DNA of 37,288 bases from positions 1-37,288 of the forward strand of contig CAJLEF010000009.1 in the NCBI GenBank assembly GCA_905205665.1, in the 5' to 3' direction. The notes under the pieces were generated by a model. It made no database searches. It was not told the origin of the DNA and was given only the letters and a program-made list of their open reading frames with translations. Source of the stretch: an uncultured Bacillota bacterium (GTDB lineage: Bacteria; Bacillota_I; Bacilli_A; RF39; UBA660). Shown here piece after piece: positions 24,093-32,396 of this stretch. Made by a program: the position numbers and the translations under genes. The first letter of the stretch is position 1. Every line of letters begins with the position of its first letter.

Positions 24093-24123
24093 AAAAGCTA
24101 TCTGTTTTGTGATAGCTTTTTTT
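24093..24123. terminator. Shared terminator of tRNA-Thr and the ABC importer operon
   Basis: AAAAGCTATC (24093-24102) and GATAGCTTTT (24111-24120) pair around an eight-base loop. It serves the tRNA on the plus strand and, since the permease stop codon lies in it, the importer operon on the minus strand. Confidence 0.8.
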
Positions 24124-24886
24124 CAATAAATGAAATGAATTCATATAAAATAAAAGATAAAATGATTAAAAGAACAATGCCACTCATTACAAGATTTAGA
24201 TTAAAAACTTGTGTTCCGTAAATTATTAAGTATCCAATTCCTTTTTTACTCACCAAAAATTCTCCCATAATAACACCGATTAATGTCATTGAAATATTAA
24301 TTTTTAAAGAGGCAATCACAGATTTAAAGGAAGCAGGTAGAATTAAGTAAAGGAATGTTTGCATTCGAGATGCTTTAAATGTTTTAAAAAGTTTAAGTTT
24401 CGTTTCATCAATATTATCAAAACCGTTATATATGTTTAAAATACTGACAATCAAATTAATTAATAAAGCCATGATAATAATCGCTTTGGTGTTTGCGCCT
24501 GCCCAAATAATAATCATCGGTCCTAAAGCTACCTTAGGTAAACTATTTAACATTGTTAAAAATGGATCTACAATTTTATAAAGCAAAGGTATTTCATATA
24601 AAATAATAGATATCATAAATCCTAAGGAAATACCGATTGAAAAGGCAATAACAATTTCATAAAGGGTAGTAAAAATATGTTCAAATAAACCATTAGACAA
24701 ATATAAATCTTTTAAAGTTTTCCAAATATTACTCGGGCTTGAAAAAATGAACGGATTTATAATTTTATGATTGCTTAAGAATTCCCATAGAAATAAAAAG
24801 AGTAAAACAGAAGCTATTTGAATAAATAAAATAAAGTACTTTTGTCTTCTTTTTTTTTGAATAAGTTTTTTTACCTCAATTGACAT
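24098..24886 (-). CDS. ABC importer permease, SsuC/TauC type
   Basis: The 262-residue protein has about six transmembrane helices (the first is FILFIQIASVLLFLFLWEFL) and the EAA-type cytoplasmic loop (ETKLKLFKTFKASRMQTFLY, with the following LILPASF). It matches permeases of the nitrate/sulfonate/taurine and pyrimidine-precursor importers. The start is ATG 24886, which overlaps the end of the ATPase gene by 11 bases; the longer frame from 24949 lies inside that gene. It is the third gene of the operon, after the binding protein and the ATPase. Confidence 0.85.
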   Translation of the reverse strand: MSIEVKKLIQKKRRQKYFILFIQIASVLLFLFLWEFLSNHKIINPFIFSSPSNIWKTLKDLYLSNGLFEHIFTTLYEIVIAFSIGISLGFMISIILYEIPLLYKIVDPFLTMLNSLPKVALGPMIIIWAGANTKAIIIMALLINLIVSILNIYNGFDNIDETKLKLFKTFKASRMQTFLYLILPASFKSVIASLKINISMTLIGVIMGEFLVSKKGIGYLIIYGTQVFNLNLVMSGIVLLIILSFILYEFISFIEKKLSQNR

Positions 24887-25625
24887 AATCCAGATCCTTC
24901 CATATTTGATCATAATAAGATGCAAATTCTTTTGCTTTTCTATTTTCAATAGGATTTCTTTTATTAGTGAGATCTATGTTATAAATCTTTTTGATATGAC
25001 AAGGTCTTTTAGATAAAACAATAACTTTATCAGACATTGAAATAGCTTCCGCAATATCATGAGATACCATAATTGTGGTTATTTTTTCTTTTCTTATAAT
25101 GTTATAAACGTCATCACTAATAGAAAGTCTTGATTGATAATCTAGGGCAGAAAATGGTTCATCTAATAATAAAATATCTGGTTTTAAAGCAAGTGTTCTT
25201 ATTAATGCCACTCTTTGTCTCATACCACCTGATAATTCTTTAGGAAATTTATCCATAAATTCATCCAAATGATAATCGGTTAATAACTTTTTAACATATG
25301 AAATATTATCTTCCGTTAATTTTTTCTTAATTTTTAATCCTAGTAAAGCATTATCTAAAATAGATAACCACGGTAACAAAGCGTCATTTTGTAACATGTA
25401 ACCAATCGTAATATCTTTTTTATTAAAATAGAAACTTCCGGCACTTGGCTTTTCAATATCCGCTAAAATGCTTAAAAGTGAAGACTTTCCACATCCACTT
25501 GTTCCGACAAGTGTGACAATTTCATTTGGATAAATAGTTAAATTGATATTATCAATAGCTTTAATTTCTTCTTTTGGTGTAACATAATTTTTCTTCAAGT
25601 TTTTAATCTCTAAAAGACTATTCAT
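24876..25625 (-). CDS. ABC importer ATPase, SsuB/TauB type
   Basis: A 249-residue ATPase with Walker A GTSGCGKSS (about 40-48), Q-loop YMLQNDALLPW, signature LSGGMRQRVALIR, Walker B ILLLDEPFSALD and VSHDIAEA. The Q-loop and LPW pattern is that of the nitrate/sulfonate/taurine (and thiamine-precursor) family. The stop overlaps the permease start, and its own start overlaps the end of the binding-protein gene by eight bases, giving a three-gene coupled operon. Confidence 0.9.
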   Translation of the reverse strand: MNSLLEIKNLKKNYVTPKEEIKAIDNINLTIYPNEIVTLVGTSGCGKSSLLSILADIEKPSAGSFYFNKKDITIGYMLQNDALLPWLSILDNALLGLKIKKKLTEDNISYVKKLLTDYHLDEFMDKFPKELSGGMRQRVALIRTLALKPDILLLDEPFSALDYQSRLSISDDVYNIIRKEKITTIMVSHDIAEAISMSDKVIVLSKRPCHIKKIYNIDLTNKRNPIENRKAKEFASYYDQIWKDLDYVN

Positions 25626-26601
25626 TGAAATTTTTAACTAATTCATTAAAAGGCACGTATGCGTCAAGTAAGTTATTTTCAATCATTAAATCTTCTAAGT
25701 TTTTATAACTTTCTTCAGAAATAGTAGTATTTGCTAACCAACTGTCACTTTCTTTATAACGGGTTATGATACGACTTAAATCATTTAAACTACTATCTTT
25801 AAATTGAGGTAAAATAATCTCTGCAGTTTTTGTTTCATCATTATTTAAAACAAATTCTAAACCTTTATTGATGGCTTTATTAAATTTTTTTAAAGTTTCT
25901 TCATGACCATTTAAGTAACTTTTTTTAGTATAGTAGGCTGTATAAGGCATTTCGCCAGATAATTCTCCAATAGAGGCAACGACATATCCATAACCTTCTT
26001 TTTCTAATTTTGTAGCATTTGGTTCAAATAAGTTGACATAATCACCAATGCCCCCAATAAAAGAACCACCTAAGGATGCAAAATCAATGGAGTAATTAAT
26101 GTTTAAATCTTTTTCATTTAAGCCGGCATTTTTTAAAGCATTTAGAAAATTTAAAGCAGGCATACCACCTTTTCTTCCTACCAAAATTTCTTTACCAACT
26201 AAATCTTTCCATTCAAAATCTTTTTCTTTAGAAATGATAAATTGACCATCTCTTTTTGTTAAACCTGCAAAGGTAATTAAATAATCTTCTTCGCCACCTT
26301 TATAAATATAAATGGCACTTTCTGGACCTGCAAACCCAATTTCAACATCTCCAGATAATACTGCAGCAGAAACTTTATCCGCACCTGGTGTTAAAATAAG
26401 ATCGATATTTAAGCCTTCATCTTTAAAATATCCTTTTTCTAATGCTACATAAAAAGGAGCGTAAAAAGGACTATGGGTAACCTCTGCTAACTTAATAGTT
26501 GTTAAGTTTTCTTCCTTGTTTTCTTTAAAAAATTCATAACAACAACACATTAAAATAACAATGACTAAACATAGTAAAGTTAAAATAATTTTCTTTTTCA
26601 A
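25618..26601 (-). CDS. ABC importer substrate-binding protein, NMT1/SsuA type
   Basis: The 327-residue protein starts with a basic, hydrophobic signal (KKKIILTLLCLVIVILM) followed by three cysteines that may allow lipid anchoring, though the lipobox is poor. The mature part fits the NMT1/THI5-like family: VTHSPFYAPFYVALEKGYF, GLNIDLILTPGADKVSAAVL, GDVEIGFAGPESAIY, and GRKGGMPALNF. These proteins bind taurine, sulfonates, nitrate or thiamine pyrimidine precursors. No riboswitch is visible upstream, so the substrate is open. An AGGAGG site and a TATAAT box (minus strand, 26623-26628) precede the gene. Confidence 0.85.
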   Translation of the reverse strand: MKKKIILTLLCLVIVILMCCCYEFFKENKEENLTTIKLAEVTHSPFYAPFYVALEKGYFKDEGLNIDLILTPGADKVSAAVLSGDVEIGFAGPESAIYIYKGGEEDYLITFAGLTKRDGQFIISKEKDFEWKDLVGKEILVGRKGGMPALNFLNALKNAGLNEKDLNINYSIDFASLGGSFIGGIGDYVNLFEPNATKLEKEGYGYVVASIGELSGEMPYTAYYTKKSYLNGHEETLKKFNKAINKGLEFVLNNDETKTAEIILPQFKDSSLNDLSRIITRYKESDSWLANTTISEESYKNLEDLMIENNLLDAYVPFNELVKNFNE

Positions 26602-26685
26602 ACAAATTCCTCCTTTTGTTCAATTATAGTTTATGATGATTTTTGTAATTGGTTAATGAGGGAAATTTAATTTTAAAAACATCTA

Positions 26686-26714
26686 TTTACAAAGGAATTT
26701 TATTTTGTTATAAT
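26686..26714 (+). promoter_or_regulatory. Promoter of the unknown coiled-coil operon
   Basis: TTTACA (26686-26691), a 17-base spacer and TATAAT (26709-26714) lie 30 bases before the gene start. Confidence 0.75.
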
Positions 26715-26743
26715 TAACCCAGAATAGAGGGAGTGTGGCTTAG

Positions 26744-27883
26744 ATGACAGTCAATACTGAAACATTATTAGATAAATTATATAACCTTCGTGGAGCAGAT
26801 AGTGATATTTTAAAAGAAATGGATCGCCAAAAAGCAAAGGCAGAAGCAACGAAAGCAAGAACAACCGATGAGAAAGCTAACTTGCAAAAAAATATTGCTG
26901 ATTTAAAAAAGCAACGTAAAGAATTAGAAGAACAAGGCGATAAATTTAAAGAGGTTTTAGGTAGTATCCATCGTGAAGATTATGAAACAGTTTTAAGCAA
27001 ATTAAATGTTGATTTTGACCCAAAAGGATTACTTGAAAAGGTTGAAAAAAATCTTCCCAAGACAATAGAAACTGTGGAAAAAGATACTAAAAAAGCAGAA
27101 GATGAACTTGTTAAAGTAGAAGAAGAAATGAATGGGGCAATTACTGCAATTGAAGAACTTGGTATTCGTAAAGATGCAGCTTTAGCAAACCAAGATAAAT
27201 TAAATGAATATTTTGAATTAGCCTTAACAGGTCATATCAATATTACAAGAGATTCTATTACTAGCTTACTACAAGATTTTGGCTTTAATGAAGCAGAACA
27301 AAGAGAAACTGCTAAGATTTTAATGTTCCCAGAAGATGCTTTATTCCAATATGATGAAAGAGTAAAAGGAAGAGCAAGAGTAGGTAAATCCATTTCAGAA
27401 GTTTTACAAGAAGCTAAAACGATGGTAGATGATGAACCAGATGAAATAGATGATATTAAAGTTCCTACTTTTGATATTGATACGGAATTTACTGTAGAAG
27501 AACCAAAAGAAGAAGCTATTGATATTAAAACAGAAGTTATTGAAACTTTAAAAGAAAAAGGCATTGACTATTTAGACTTTACCAGTGATGAAATCAATAA
27601 ATTGATTGATAATTTTGATAAGGATTTAGTTATAAAAAACATTGATTTTATGAAATCTACTGGTTTTGCAAGTGATGTATATATTAATCACATAGATATG
27701 ATGTATGACAAAGAACTTGTTGATAAAGTTAAATTATTATTGGCTTCAGGTAAAGAGGTACTAGATATTTATTTAAACCCAAAAGTGTTAGTCAAATATA
27801 ATCTTGCTGAATTACAAAAATCTATTGATACAATGAAAAATAATGGAATGGATCCCAAAGAAGTCCCATTAATGGCTTATTAA
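26744..27883 (+). CDS. Coiled-coil protein of unknown function
   Basis: The 379 residues begin with a long, highly charged coiled coil (about 20-155, KAKAEATKARTTDEKANLQK style heptads). A segment follows with GHINITRDSITSLLQDFGF, then an acidic linker (about 225-270), and a C-terminal helical region built from about 40-residue units (DYLDFTSDEINKLIDNF, VIKNIDFMKSTGFASDVYI, LLASGKEVLDIYLNPKVLV), reminiscent of helical-repeat proteins. There is no signal peptide, so it is likely cytoplasmic. I recognise no family. Two small coupled genes follow within 12 bases and one base. Confidence 0.75.
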   Translation: MTVNTETLLDKLYNLRGADSDILKEMDRQKAKAEATKARTTDEKANLQKNIADLKKQRKELEEQGDKFKEVLGSIHREDYETVLSKLNVDFDPKGLLEKVEKNLPKTIETVEKDTKKAEDELVKVEEEMNGAITAIEELGIRKDAALANQDKLNEYFELALTGHINITRDSITSLLQDFGFNEAEQRETAKILMFPEDALFQYDERVKGRARVGKSISEVLQEAKTMVDDEPDEIDDIKVPTFDIDTEFTVEEPKEEAIDIKTEVIETLKEKGIDYLDFTSDEINKLIDNFDKDLVIKNIDFMKSTGFASDVYINHIDMMYDKELVDKVKLLLASGKEVLDIYLNPKVLVKYNLAELQKSIDTMKNNGMDPKEVPLMAY

Positions 27884-27893
27884 GGAGGATATA

Positions 27894-28220
27894 ATGGCAG
27901 AATTAAAAGAATTTTCTAAATTTAAAAATTATTTTGGAGATAATATTCCCAATAATACTTTAAAAATGGCATATATTAATTTTTCTATTAATGGCGATGA
28001 ATCTTATAACGTTGTTGATGATTTAAAAGAACAAGGTATTGAACCTGATGTTTCTTTTGTTCTTCCTTATTCTAAAATGGCTTTGTTCACAAAAGAGGAA
28101 ATTTCTGAAATTAAAGATGACGAATTTATTAAAAATTTAAGTACTCCAGCTAAATTAAGAGCAATCGCTATTCAAAAAACTAAAAATATGGCAGCTGGTT
28201 TAGGAATGGGGGTAAAATAA
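27894..28220 (+). CDS. Hypothetical protein of the coiled-coil operon
   Basis: The 108-residue protein reads KEFSKFKNYFGDNIPNNTLK, then MAYINFSINGDESYNVVDDL and a C-terminal AGLGMGVK. It has no membrane segment. A GGAGG site precedes the ATG, 11 bases after the coiled-coil gene, and its TAA shares its last A with the next ATG. Function unknown. Confidence 0.7.
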   Translation: MAELKEFSKFKNYFGDNIPNNTLKMAYINFSINGDESYNVVDDLKEQGIEPDVSFVLPYSKMALFTKEEISEIKDDEFIKNLSTPAKLRAIAIQKTKNMAAGLGMGVK

Positions 28221-28507
28221 TGAGATTTTTGGAATCCCTTGGTTTTTCTAAAGAAGAAATCGCAAAATTTAAAGATTCAGTGGCAGATGTTATGCTTGAA
28301 ACTTTAGATGGAAATAAAAAACTTGTAAAAGCTAATTTACAATATTTAATAGACTTAGGTGTTAAAAATGTCCATGATATTTTCTTTAATTATTATGAAT
28401 TATTTTTACTAGACTACAGTAATTTTACGGGTATTTTTAATAAATATGATCGTGAAGATTTAATTGAAAAACTTGAAAAAAATGTTGCTATTGTTGAATA
28501 CTTATAA
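28220..28507 (+). CDS. Helical hypothetical protein of the coiled-coil operon
   Basis: The 95-residue, all-helical protein includes FLESLGFSKEEIAKFKDSVA and LQYLIDLGVKNVHDIFFNYY. The second segment has the same layout (helix, DLGV turn, DI, hydrophobic helix) as the C-terminal units of the coiled-coil gene, so the two may share a repeat fold. It shares one base with the preceding stop and ends at a terminator. Confidence 0.7.
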   Translation: MRFLESLGFSKEEIAKFKDSVADVMLETLDGNKKLVKANLQYLIDLGVKNVHDIFFNYYELFLLDYSNFTGIFNKYDREDLIEKLEKNVAIVEYL

Positions 28508-28526
28508 AAGACGTTAAGTCTTTTTT
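28506..28526 (+). terminator. Weak terminator within the coiled-coil operon
   Basis: AAAAGAC and GTCTTTT enclose a five-base loop and end in T. It separates the first three genes from the membrane gene at 28560. Confidence 0.6.
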
Positions 28527-28559
28527 AGCATTTAATGATCTAGAAAAGGAGCGCTGTTA

Positions 28560-28871
28560 ATGGAAGCATTTACCAATTTTTTGGCTAATAATTATTTATG
28601 GTTTTTAATTATAGCTTTACTTCTATTATTTTCACTTATCGGTTATTTTGTAGATCAATCTGAACAGAAAAAAGGCATTTCCAGATTCAACAAACAGGAA
28701 GAAGAATTGGATTTAAAATCATTAGCTTCCATGGCTCAAAATAAAACACTTAATTATGTTTTAAATTCTTCTACAATTAATCCAAATAGTAATGCTCAAA
28801 ATAATGTTATTATGGATCAAGAAAACAATGCTTTATCTCATAATGATGATATTGAAGTTTTGACAAAATAA
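28560..28871 (+). CDS. Single-pass membrane protein of unknown function
   Basis: The 103 residues have one transmembrane helix (YLWFLIIALLLLFSLIGYFV, about 13-32) and a polar, Asn/Gln-rich cytoplasmic or extracellular tail (KEDE-poor, NKTLNYVLNSSTINPNSNAQ and on). There is no signal-cleavage site. A GGAG site precedes the ATG. It follows the coiled-coil operon by 52 bases through a weak terminator, so it may be read through from it. No family recognised. Confidence 0.6.
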   Translation: MEAFTNFLANNYLWFLIIALLLLFSLIGYFVDQSEQKKGISRFNKQEEELDLKSLASMAQNKTLNYVLNSSTINPNSNAQNNVIMDQENNALSHNDDIEVLTK

Positions 28872-28905
28872 AATCTAGCTTGTAAAAAAGTTAGATTTTT
28901 TTAAT
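28869..28905. terminator. Convergent terminator after the membrane gene
   Basis: AAAATCTAGCTT and AAGTTAGATTTT pair over 12 bases (one G-T) and run into seven T. The minus-strand gene 28891-29574 ends in the same hairpin. Confidence 0.8.
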
Positions 28906-29574
28906 TTCTTTAAAAATATAATGGTTATTTTTTTTCTCAAAGGTATATTGATAAATAGAAGCTTTATCCATATAATTACTTATAATTTGATTTAACTCAT
29001 TTTCTTCAGAGATACTGAAGTAGTCTATTACCTCTTTTTGGGTAGTATCCTTGTATAATGTTATATAATAATTATCATTTATGAAATCTTTTGTATAAAA
29101 AATGTTTTTTTCCTCTAATATTAAGTCAACATCATTTTCTTTGGCACTTGATAACTGAGTGTAAAAATTGTAATTTTGAATGACGTTGCAATTGTCTGTT
29201 TTGTTAAAACTTTGTGTACTTGCAATATACTCATAACCACATATCGTATGTGGATAAATCGTTTGATAGTTTGTTAAATTTTTAATATTTTTTTTGATGT
29301 CTTTAAAAGAAATACTATTAGAAGAAGTATTTTGGATACCTAAATTAAGTAGGTAAGTATTATTCATTTTTTCTTCTGTGTAGAAATCAAAGCGACTATC
29401 CAAATTGTTTTCCAAGACAACGGAATGATAAATATTTTGAATATAGGGCATATTAATATTAATTTCTTGATATTCAAGCATATTCTTAACTCTCCCTATA
29501 TAAACAAGATAACCACTAAAAAAAATAATGACAAGTATTAAAAGACAGGATAATCCAAAAATAACTTTTTTCAT
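28891..29574 (-). CDS. Exported or membrane-anchored hypothetical protein
   Basis: The 227-residue protein starts with a strong signal-anchor (KKVIFGLSCLLILVIIFFSG) and continues as a probably extracellular domain rich in Asn, Tyr and Ser. Two cysteines lie far apart (HTICGYEY and DNCNVIQ) and could form a disulfide. The start is ATG 29574, five bases after AGGTGG. No family recognised. It is divergent from the TasA-like gene, which suggests surface function. Confidence 0.6.
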   Translation of the reverse strand: MKKVIFGLSCLLILVIIFFSGYLVYIGRVKNMLEYQEININMPYIQNIYHSVVLENNLDSRFDFYTEEKMNNTYLLNLGIQNTSSNSISFKDIKKNIKNLTNYQTIYPHTICGYEYIASTQSFNKTDNCNVIQNYNFYTQLSSAKENDVDLILEEKNIFYTKDFINDNYYITLYKDTTQKEVIDYFSISEENELNQIISNYMDKASIYQYTFEKKNNHYIFKEIKKI

Positions 29575-29833
29575 TTTTACCACCTATTCTGTTGTTAGTT
29601 TATCATAAAAATAAAAAAAATTCATCTTTTATTTAAAAGAGAAAGATAGAAGCACAAGTAATTTTGATTCTAAGATTTGAAATTAATAAGATCCCATTAT
29701 TATAATTTTAGAAGCTAGAAATATTTAAATGATTTTTGGCTCAAAATCCTTTTAAGTACGATGAATACTAACATAATTAGAAAAATCAACAAAATGGTTG
29801 TAAAATGCTTTTAATTTTTTTATAAAAAGGGAC
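29575..29833. other. Intergenic stretch before the TasA-like gene
   Basis: About 260 bases of AT-rich sequence without a gene or a clear repeat. The GTTTATCATAAAAATAAAAA-type stretch after 29595 includes the start region of the divergent minus-strand gene. Confidence 0.4.
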
Positions 29834-29862
29834 TTGAACTTTATTTAAAATTTTGATATATT
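29834..29862 (+). promoter_or_regulatory. Promoter of the TasA-like gene
   Basis: TTGAAC (29834-29839), a 17-base spacer and TATATT (29857-29862). Confidence 0.75.
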
Positions 29863-29891
29863 TCTATCATAGAGAGGAGATAAAAAAATAT

Positions 29892-30566
29892 ATGGAAAAG
29901 AAAAATATGGTATTATTAACAGTTATCGCTGTTGCTACATTATTAGTAGCTGTTGTAGGAGCAACATTCGCTTACTTCTCAATTTCAACTACTAACAATT
30001 TCGGAGGTGGAGCTGCTGATCAAGGTAAAACTAATATAACTGCTTCAGACGCTGCTAAAGCAGATGCTATCACTATTACTGAATCAAGTAATGCTGGTTC
30101 ATTCACTGAAACTGGTGTATATCCTGGACATAAAGAAGTTGCTGCAATCAAAGTTAACGCTAAGAGTGCACAAGGAACTGTTCCAAATGTCAAAATCACT
30201 TATAATACAACAAAAAATGATTTTGCTGATGGTTCATTAAAAATTTCTTTATACAAAAGTAATACAGAAGTATCTATTACTGACAATTATTTTGCTTGTA
30301 CTAAAAAATCAGTTGATTCTAAATTATATGAAGAATGTACTAACGATACTGATAACTCAGGTTTAGGTACAGAAGTAACTACAGCTAATCTTCTTAAAGC
30401 AACTACTGCTTATACATTAACTGCTTCAAATGCTGTAAATGTTAGTACAACTGGTGCTGATACTTTCTATTATGTTGTAGTAGAATTTATTAATACTGCC
30501 GCTGATCAAAATGAAGCTGCTTCAGGTAAATCATTAGCTGGTCAAATTAAAGTAGAAGTTGTATAG
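29892..30566 (+). CDS. TasA/camelysin-like SipW-dependent secreted protein
   Basis: The start MEKKNMVLLTVIAVATLLVA with VGATFAYFS is the characteristic SipW-type signal (short basic end, hydrophobic stretch and GATFAYFS). The mature part of about 195 residues is beta-rich with segments GVYPGHKEVAAIKVN, VKITYNTTKN and FYYVVVEFI, consistent with the TasA/camelysin jelly-roll fold. TasA-like proteins assemble into extracellular fibres. Start ATG 29892 is preceded by GAGGAGA 12 bases before; an earlier in-frame start would lengthen the signal oddly. Two cysteines (FACTKK and YEECTN) could form a disulfide. A signal peptidase of the matching type is encoded 1.8 kb downstream. Confidence 0.8.
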   Translation: MEKKNMVLLTVIAVATLLVAVVGATFAYFSISTTNNFGGGAADQGKTNITASDAAKADAITITESSNAGSFTETGVYPGHKEVAAIKVNAKSAQGTVPNVKITYNTTKNDFADGSLKISLYKSNTEVSITDNYFACTKKSVDSKLYEECTNDTDNSGLGTEVTTANLLKATTAYTLTASNAVNVSTTGADTFYYVVVEFINTAADQNEAASGKSLAGQIKVEVV

Positions 30567-30591
30567 TTTTACAATTCTGTTTTAATAAATT

Positions 30592-30619
30592 ACTCTTGAT
30601 GTTTTTCAAGAGTTTTTTT
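30592..30619 (+). terminator. Terminator after the TasA-like gene
   Basis: ACTCTTGA and TCAAGAGT pair around a six-base loop and end in seven T. A new promoter follows at 30621. Confidence 0.85.
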
Positions 30620-30620
30620 A

Positions 30621-30649
30621 TTGTATAAAATTTTTTCATGTGTTATAAT
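30621..30649 (+). promoter_or_regulatory. Promoter of the calcium-repeat gene
   Basis: TTGTAT (30621-30626), a 17-base spacer and TATAAT (30644-30649), with TG just upstream of the -10 box. Confidence 0.75.
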
Positions 30650-30683
30650 TTTTTTATAAGATAGGGATTGGAGAGTTGTTACG

Positions 30684-32291
30684 ATGAATCAAGATTTAAA
30701 CAAGGAACCAAAAGAGTATGTTGATTACGAAGAACAATACAAAGAACTTATCGAAGAAGAAAAAGAAAAAGCTTCTCGTTCTATGTTTGTACGTATGCTT
30801 ATTATTTTTGTGATTATTTTACTTCTTTTACTCGGTTCTACTTTTTTATATTTAAAAATGTATGGAGATAAAACAAGACATTATTATGGTACTTGTAAAA
30901 TCAATTGTGATACGAATAATGACGGTAAGTGTGATTGGAATTGTGATACAGATGGAGACGGCATTATTGATTTAAATGGTGATACCGATGGTGATGGTTT
31001 CTGTGATTTAAACTGTGATACTGATGGTGATGGTAAGCCGGATACTAACATTGATTATGCCAAAGATAGAACTCCTCATTTTAATATTGATATTGACATG
31101 GATGGTAAGCCAGATAGAAACTTAATGAATCAAGATACCGATGGCGATGGTAAATGTGATTTAAACTGTGATACAAACAATGATGGTTGGCCAGATACTA
31201 ACATCGACTTTGACGGTGATGGCAAGGCAGATATTAACATTGACGTAGACGGTGATGGTAAAGCTGATTTAAATATTGATACTACAGGTGATGGCAAAGC
31301 AGATATTAATATTGATACTGATGGTGATAATGTTTGTAATGTAAATTGCGATACTGACGGTGATGGCAAACCAGACACCAATATAGATTATAAAGATAAT
31401 AAAGAACCAACGTTTAATAAAGATACCAATGGAGACGGTAAAGCAGACAGCAATTTAATGAATCAAGATACCAATGGTGATGGCAAATGCGACTTAAACT
31501 GTGATACCGATGGGGATGGTCATCCAGACATTAATATTGATATTGATGGTGATGGCAAGGCCGATATAAATATTGACACTACGGGCGATGGCAAGCCAGA
31601 TTTAAACATTGATACCGATGGTGATGGTAAAGCAGACGTTAATGTTGATACGGATGGCGACGGCAAACCGGATAGTAATTTAATGAACCAAGATACGAAT
31701 GGTGACGGTAAATGCGATTTAAACTGTGATACCGATGGAGACGGGTTACCAGATTTAAATATTGATAGTAATAATGACGGTAAGTGTGATTTAAATTGTG
31801 ATACTAATAACGACGGCAAAGCAGATACTAATATTGATACAAATAACGATGGTAAATGTGACAAGCAATGTACTTATGCTAAAGATGATAAAATTTTAGA
31901 CATTGCTACGGAAGATATTGTAACCTTATACACTACTTATAATCGTGATGTTGTAGCTAAAGGAATTCAACCAGGTTGGTCTGATACTCAAAAATTGACA
32001 GTTGAAAATAAAAGTAAAAAATCATTAATATATAGTCTAAAATTTACAGATGTTGTTAATGAATTTAATCCTAATAGTGAACTTACTTATACAGTTAAAA
32101 GAGATGGTATAGTAGTTGTTCCAACGACAGCTTCTCCTTTAACAGATACTTATATTTTAAAAGAAGTATTAATACCTGCTCATACAACATATGTTTATGC
32201 AATTGATTATCATTTTATTGAAACAGGACATCTTCAAAACTATCAACTTGAAAATAAATTTAATGCTCGCATTGTAGTAGAAACTAAATAG
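30684..32291 (+). CDS. Membrane-anchored calcium-repeat protein with TasA-like cap
   Basis: A charged cytoplasmic segment (1-36), one transmembrane helix (about 37-58) and a short stalk lead to about 26 tandem repeats of about 12 residues (near 70-395), such as NCDTDGDGKCDL and NIDTDGDGKADI. Each has DxDxDGxxD-type oxygen ligands, as in thrombospondin type 3 and dockerin calcium loops. Longer super-repeats begin with NLMNQDT, three times. Paired cysteines (KCDLNC) recur and may be bridged. The last 135 residues form a beta-sandwich-like domain (IQPGWSDTQKLTVENKSKK, LIYSLKF, and so on) resembling the TasA/camelysin fold. It probably acts as a calcium-stiffened stalk that presents or nucleates the fibre. 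Binding of calcium is inferred from the ligand pattern. Confidence 0.8.
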   Translation: MNQDLNKEPKEYVDYEEQYKELIEEEKEKASRSMFVRMLIIFVIILLLLLGSTFLYLKMYGDKTRHYYGTCKINCDTNNDGKCDWNCDTDGDGIIDLNGDTDGDGFCDLNCDTDGDGKPDTNIDYAKDRTPHFNIDIDMDGKPDRNLMNQDTDGDGKCDLNCDTNNDGWPDTNIDFDGDGKADINIDVDGDGKADLNIDTTGDGKADINIDTDGDNVCNVNCDTDGDGKPDTNIDYKDNKEPTFNKDTNGDGKADSNLMNQDTNGDGKCDLNCDTDGDGHPDINIDIDGDGKADINIDTTGDGKPDLNIDTDGDGKADVNVDTDGDGKPDSNLMNQDTNGDGKCDLNCDTDGDGLPDLNIDSNNDGKCDLNCDTNNDGKADTNIDTNNDGKCDKQCTYAKDDKILDIATEDIVTLYTTYNRDVVAKGIQPGWSDTQKLTVENKSKKSLIYSLKFTDVVNEFNPNSELTYTVKRDGIVVVPTTASPLTDTYILKEVLIPAHTTYVYAIDYHFIETGHLQNYQLENKFNARIVVETK

Positions 32292-32321
32292 ACAGGAGTA
32301 GACATACTCTCGTCTTTTTTT
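32291..32321 (+). terminator. Terminator after the calcium-repeat gene
   Basis: GACAGGAGTA and TACTCTCGTC pair with a small internal loop around a four-base loop and end in seven T. Confidence 0.75.
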
Positions 32322-32322
32322 C

Positions 32323-32361
32323 GACAAAATTCTTGTCATTTAAAGTATTATTTTATATAAT
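32323..32361 (+). promoter_or_regulatory. Promoter of the SipW-like gene with embedded dyad
   Basis: TTGTCA (32333-32338), a 17-base spacer and TATAAT (32356-32361). The inverted repeat GACAA-N5-TTGTC (32323-32337) overlaps the -35 box and may be an operator. Confidence 0.75.
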
Positions 32362-32396
32362 TAGGTTATATTAAAAGAATAAGAGAGGTTTTTGTT

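Noticed and set aside
26602..26685. TPP or other riboswitch before the NMT1-type importer
   Set aside because: The leader between the TATAAT box and the ribosome-binding site is too short to hold a riboswitch, and no conserved motif is visible.
31130..31864. Long antisense frames across the calcium-repeat gene
   Set aside because: They read as low-complexity PSPSVS repeats and arise because the repeated sense codons leave no stops in the opposite strand.
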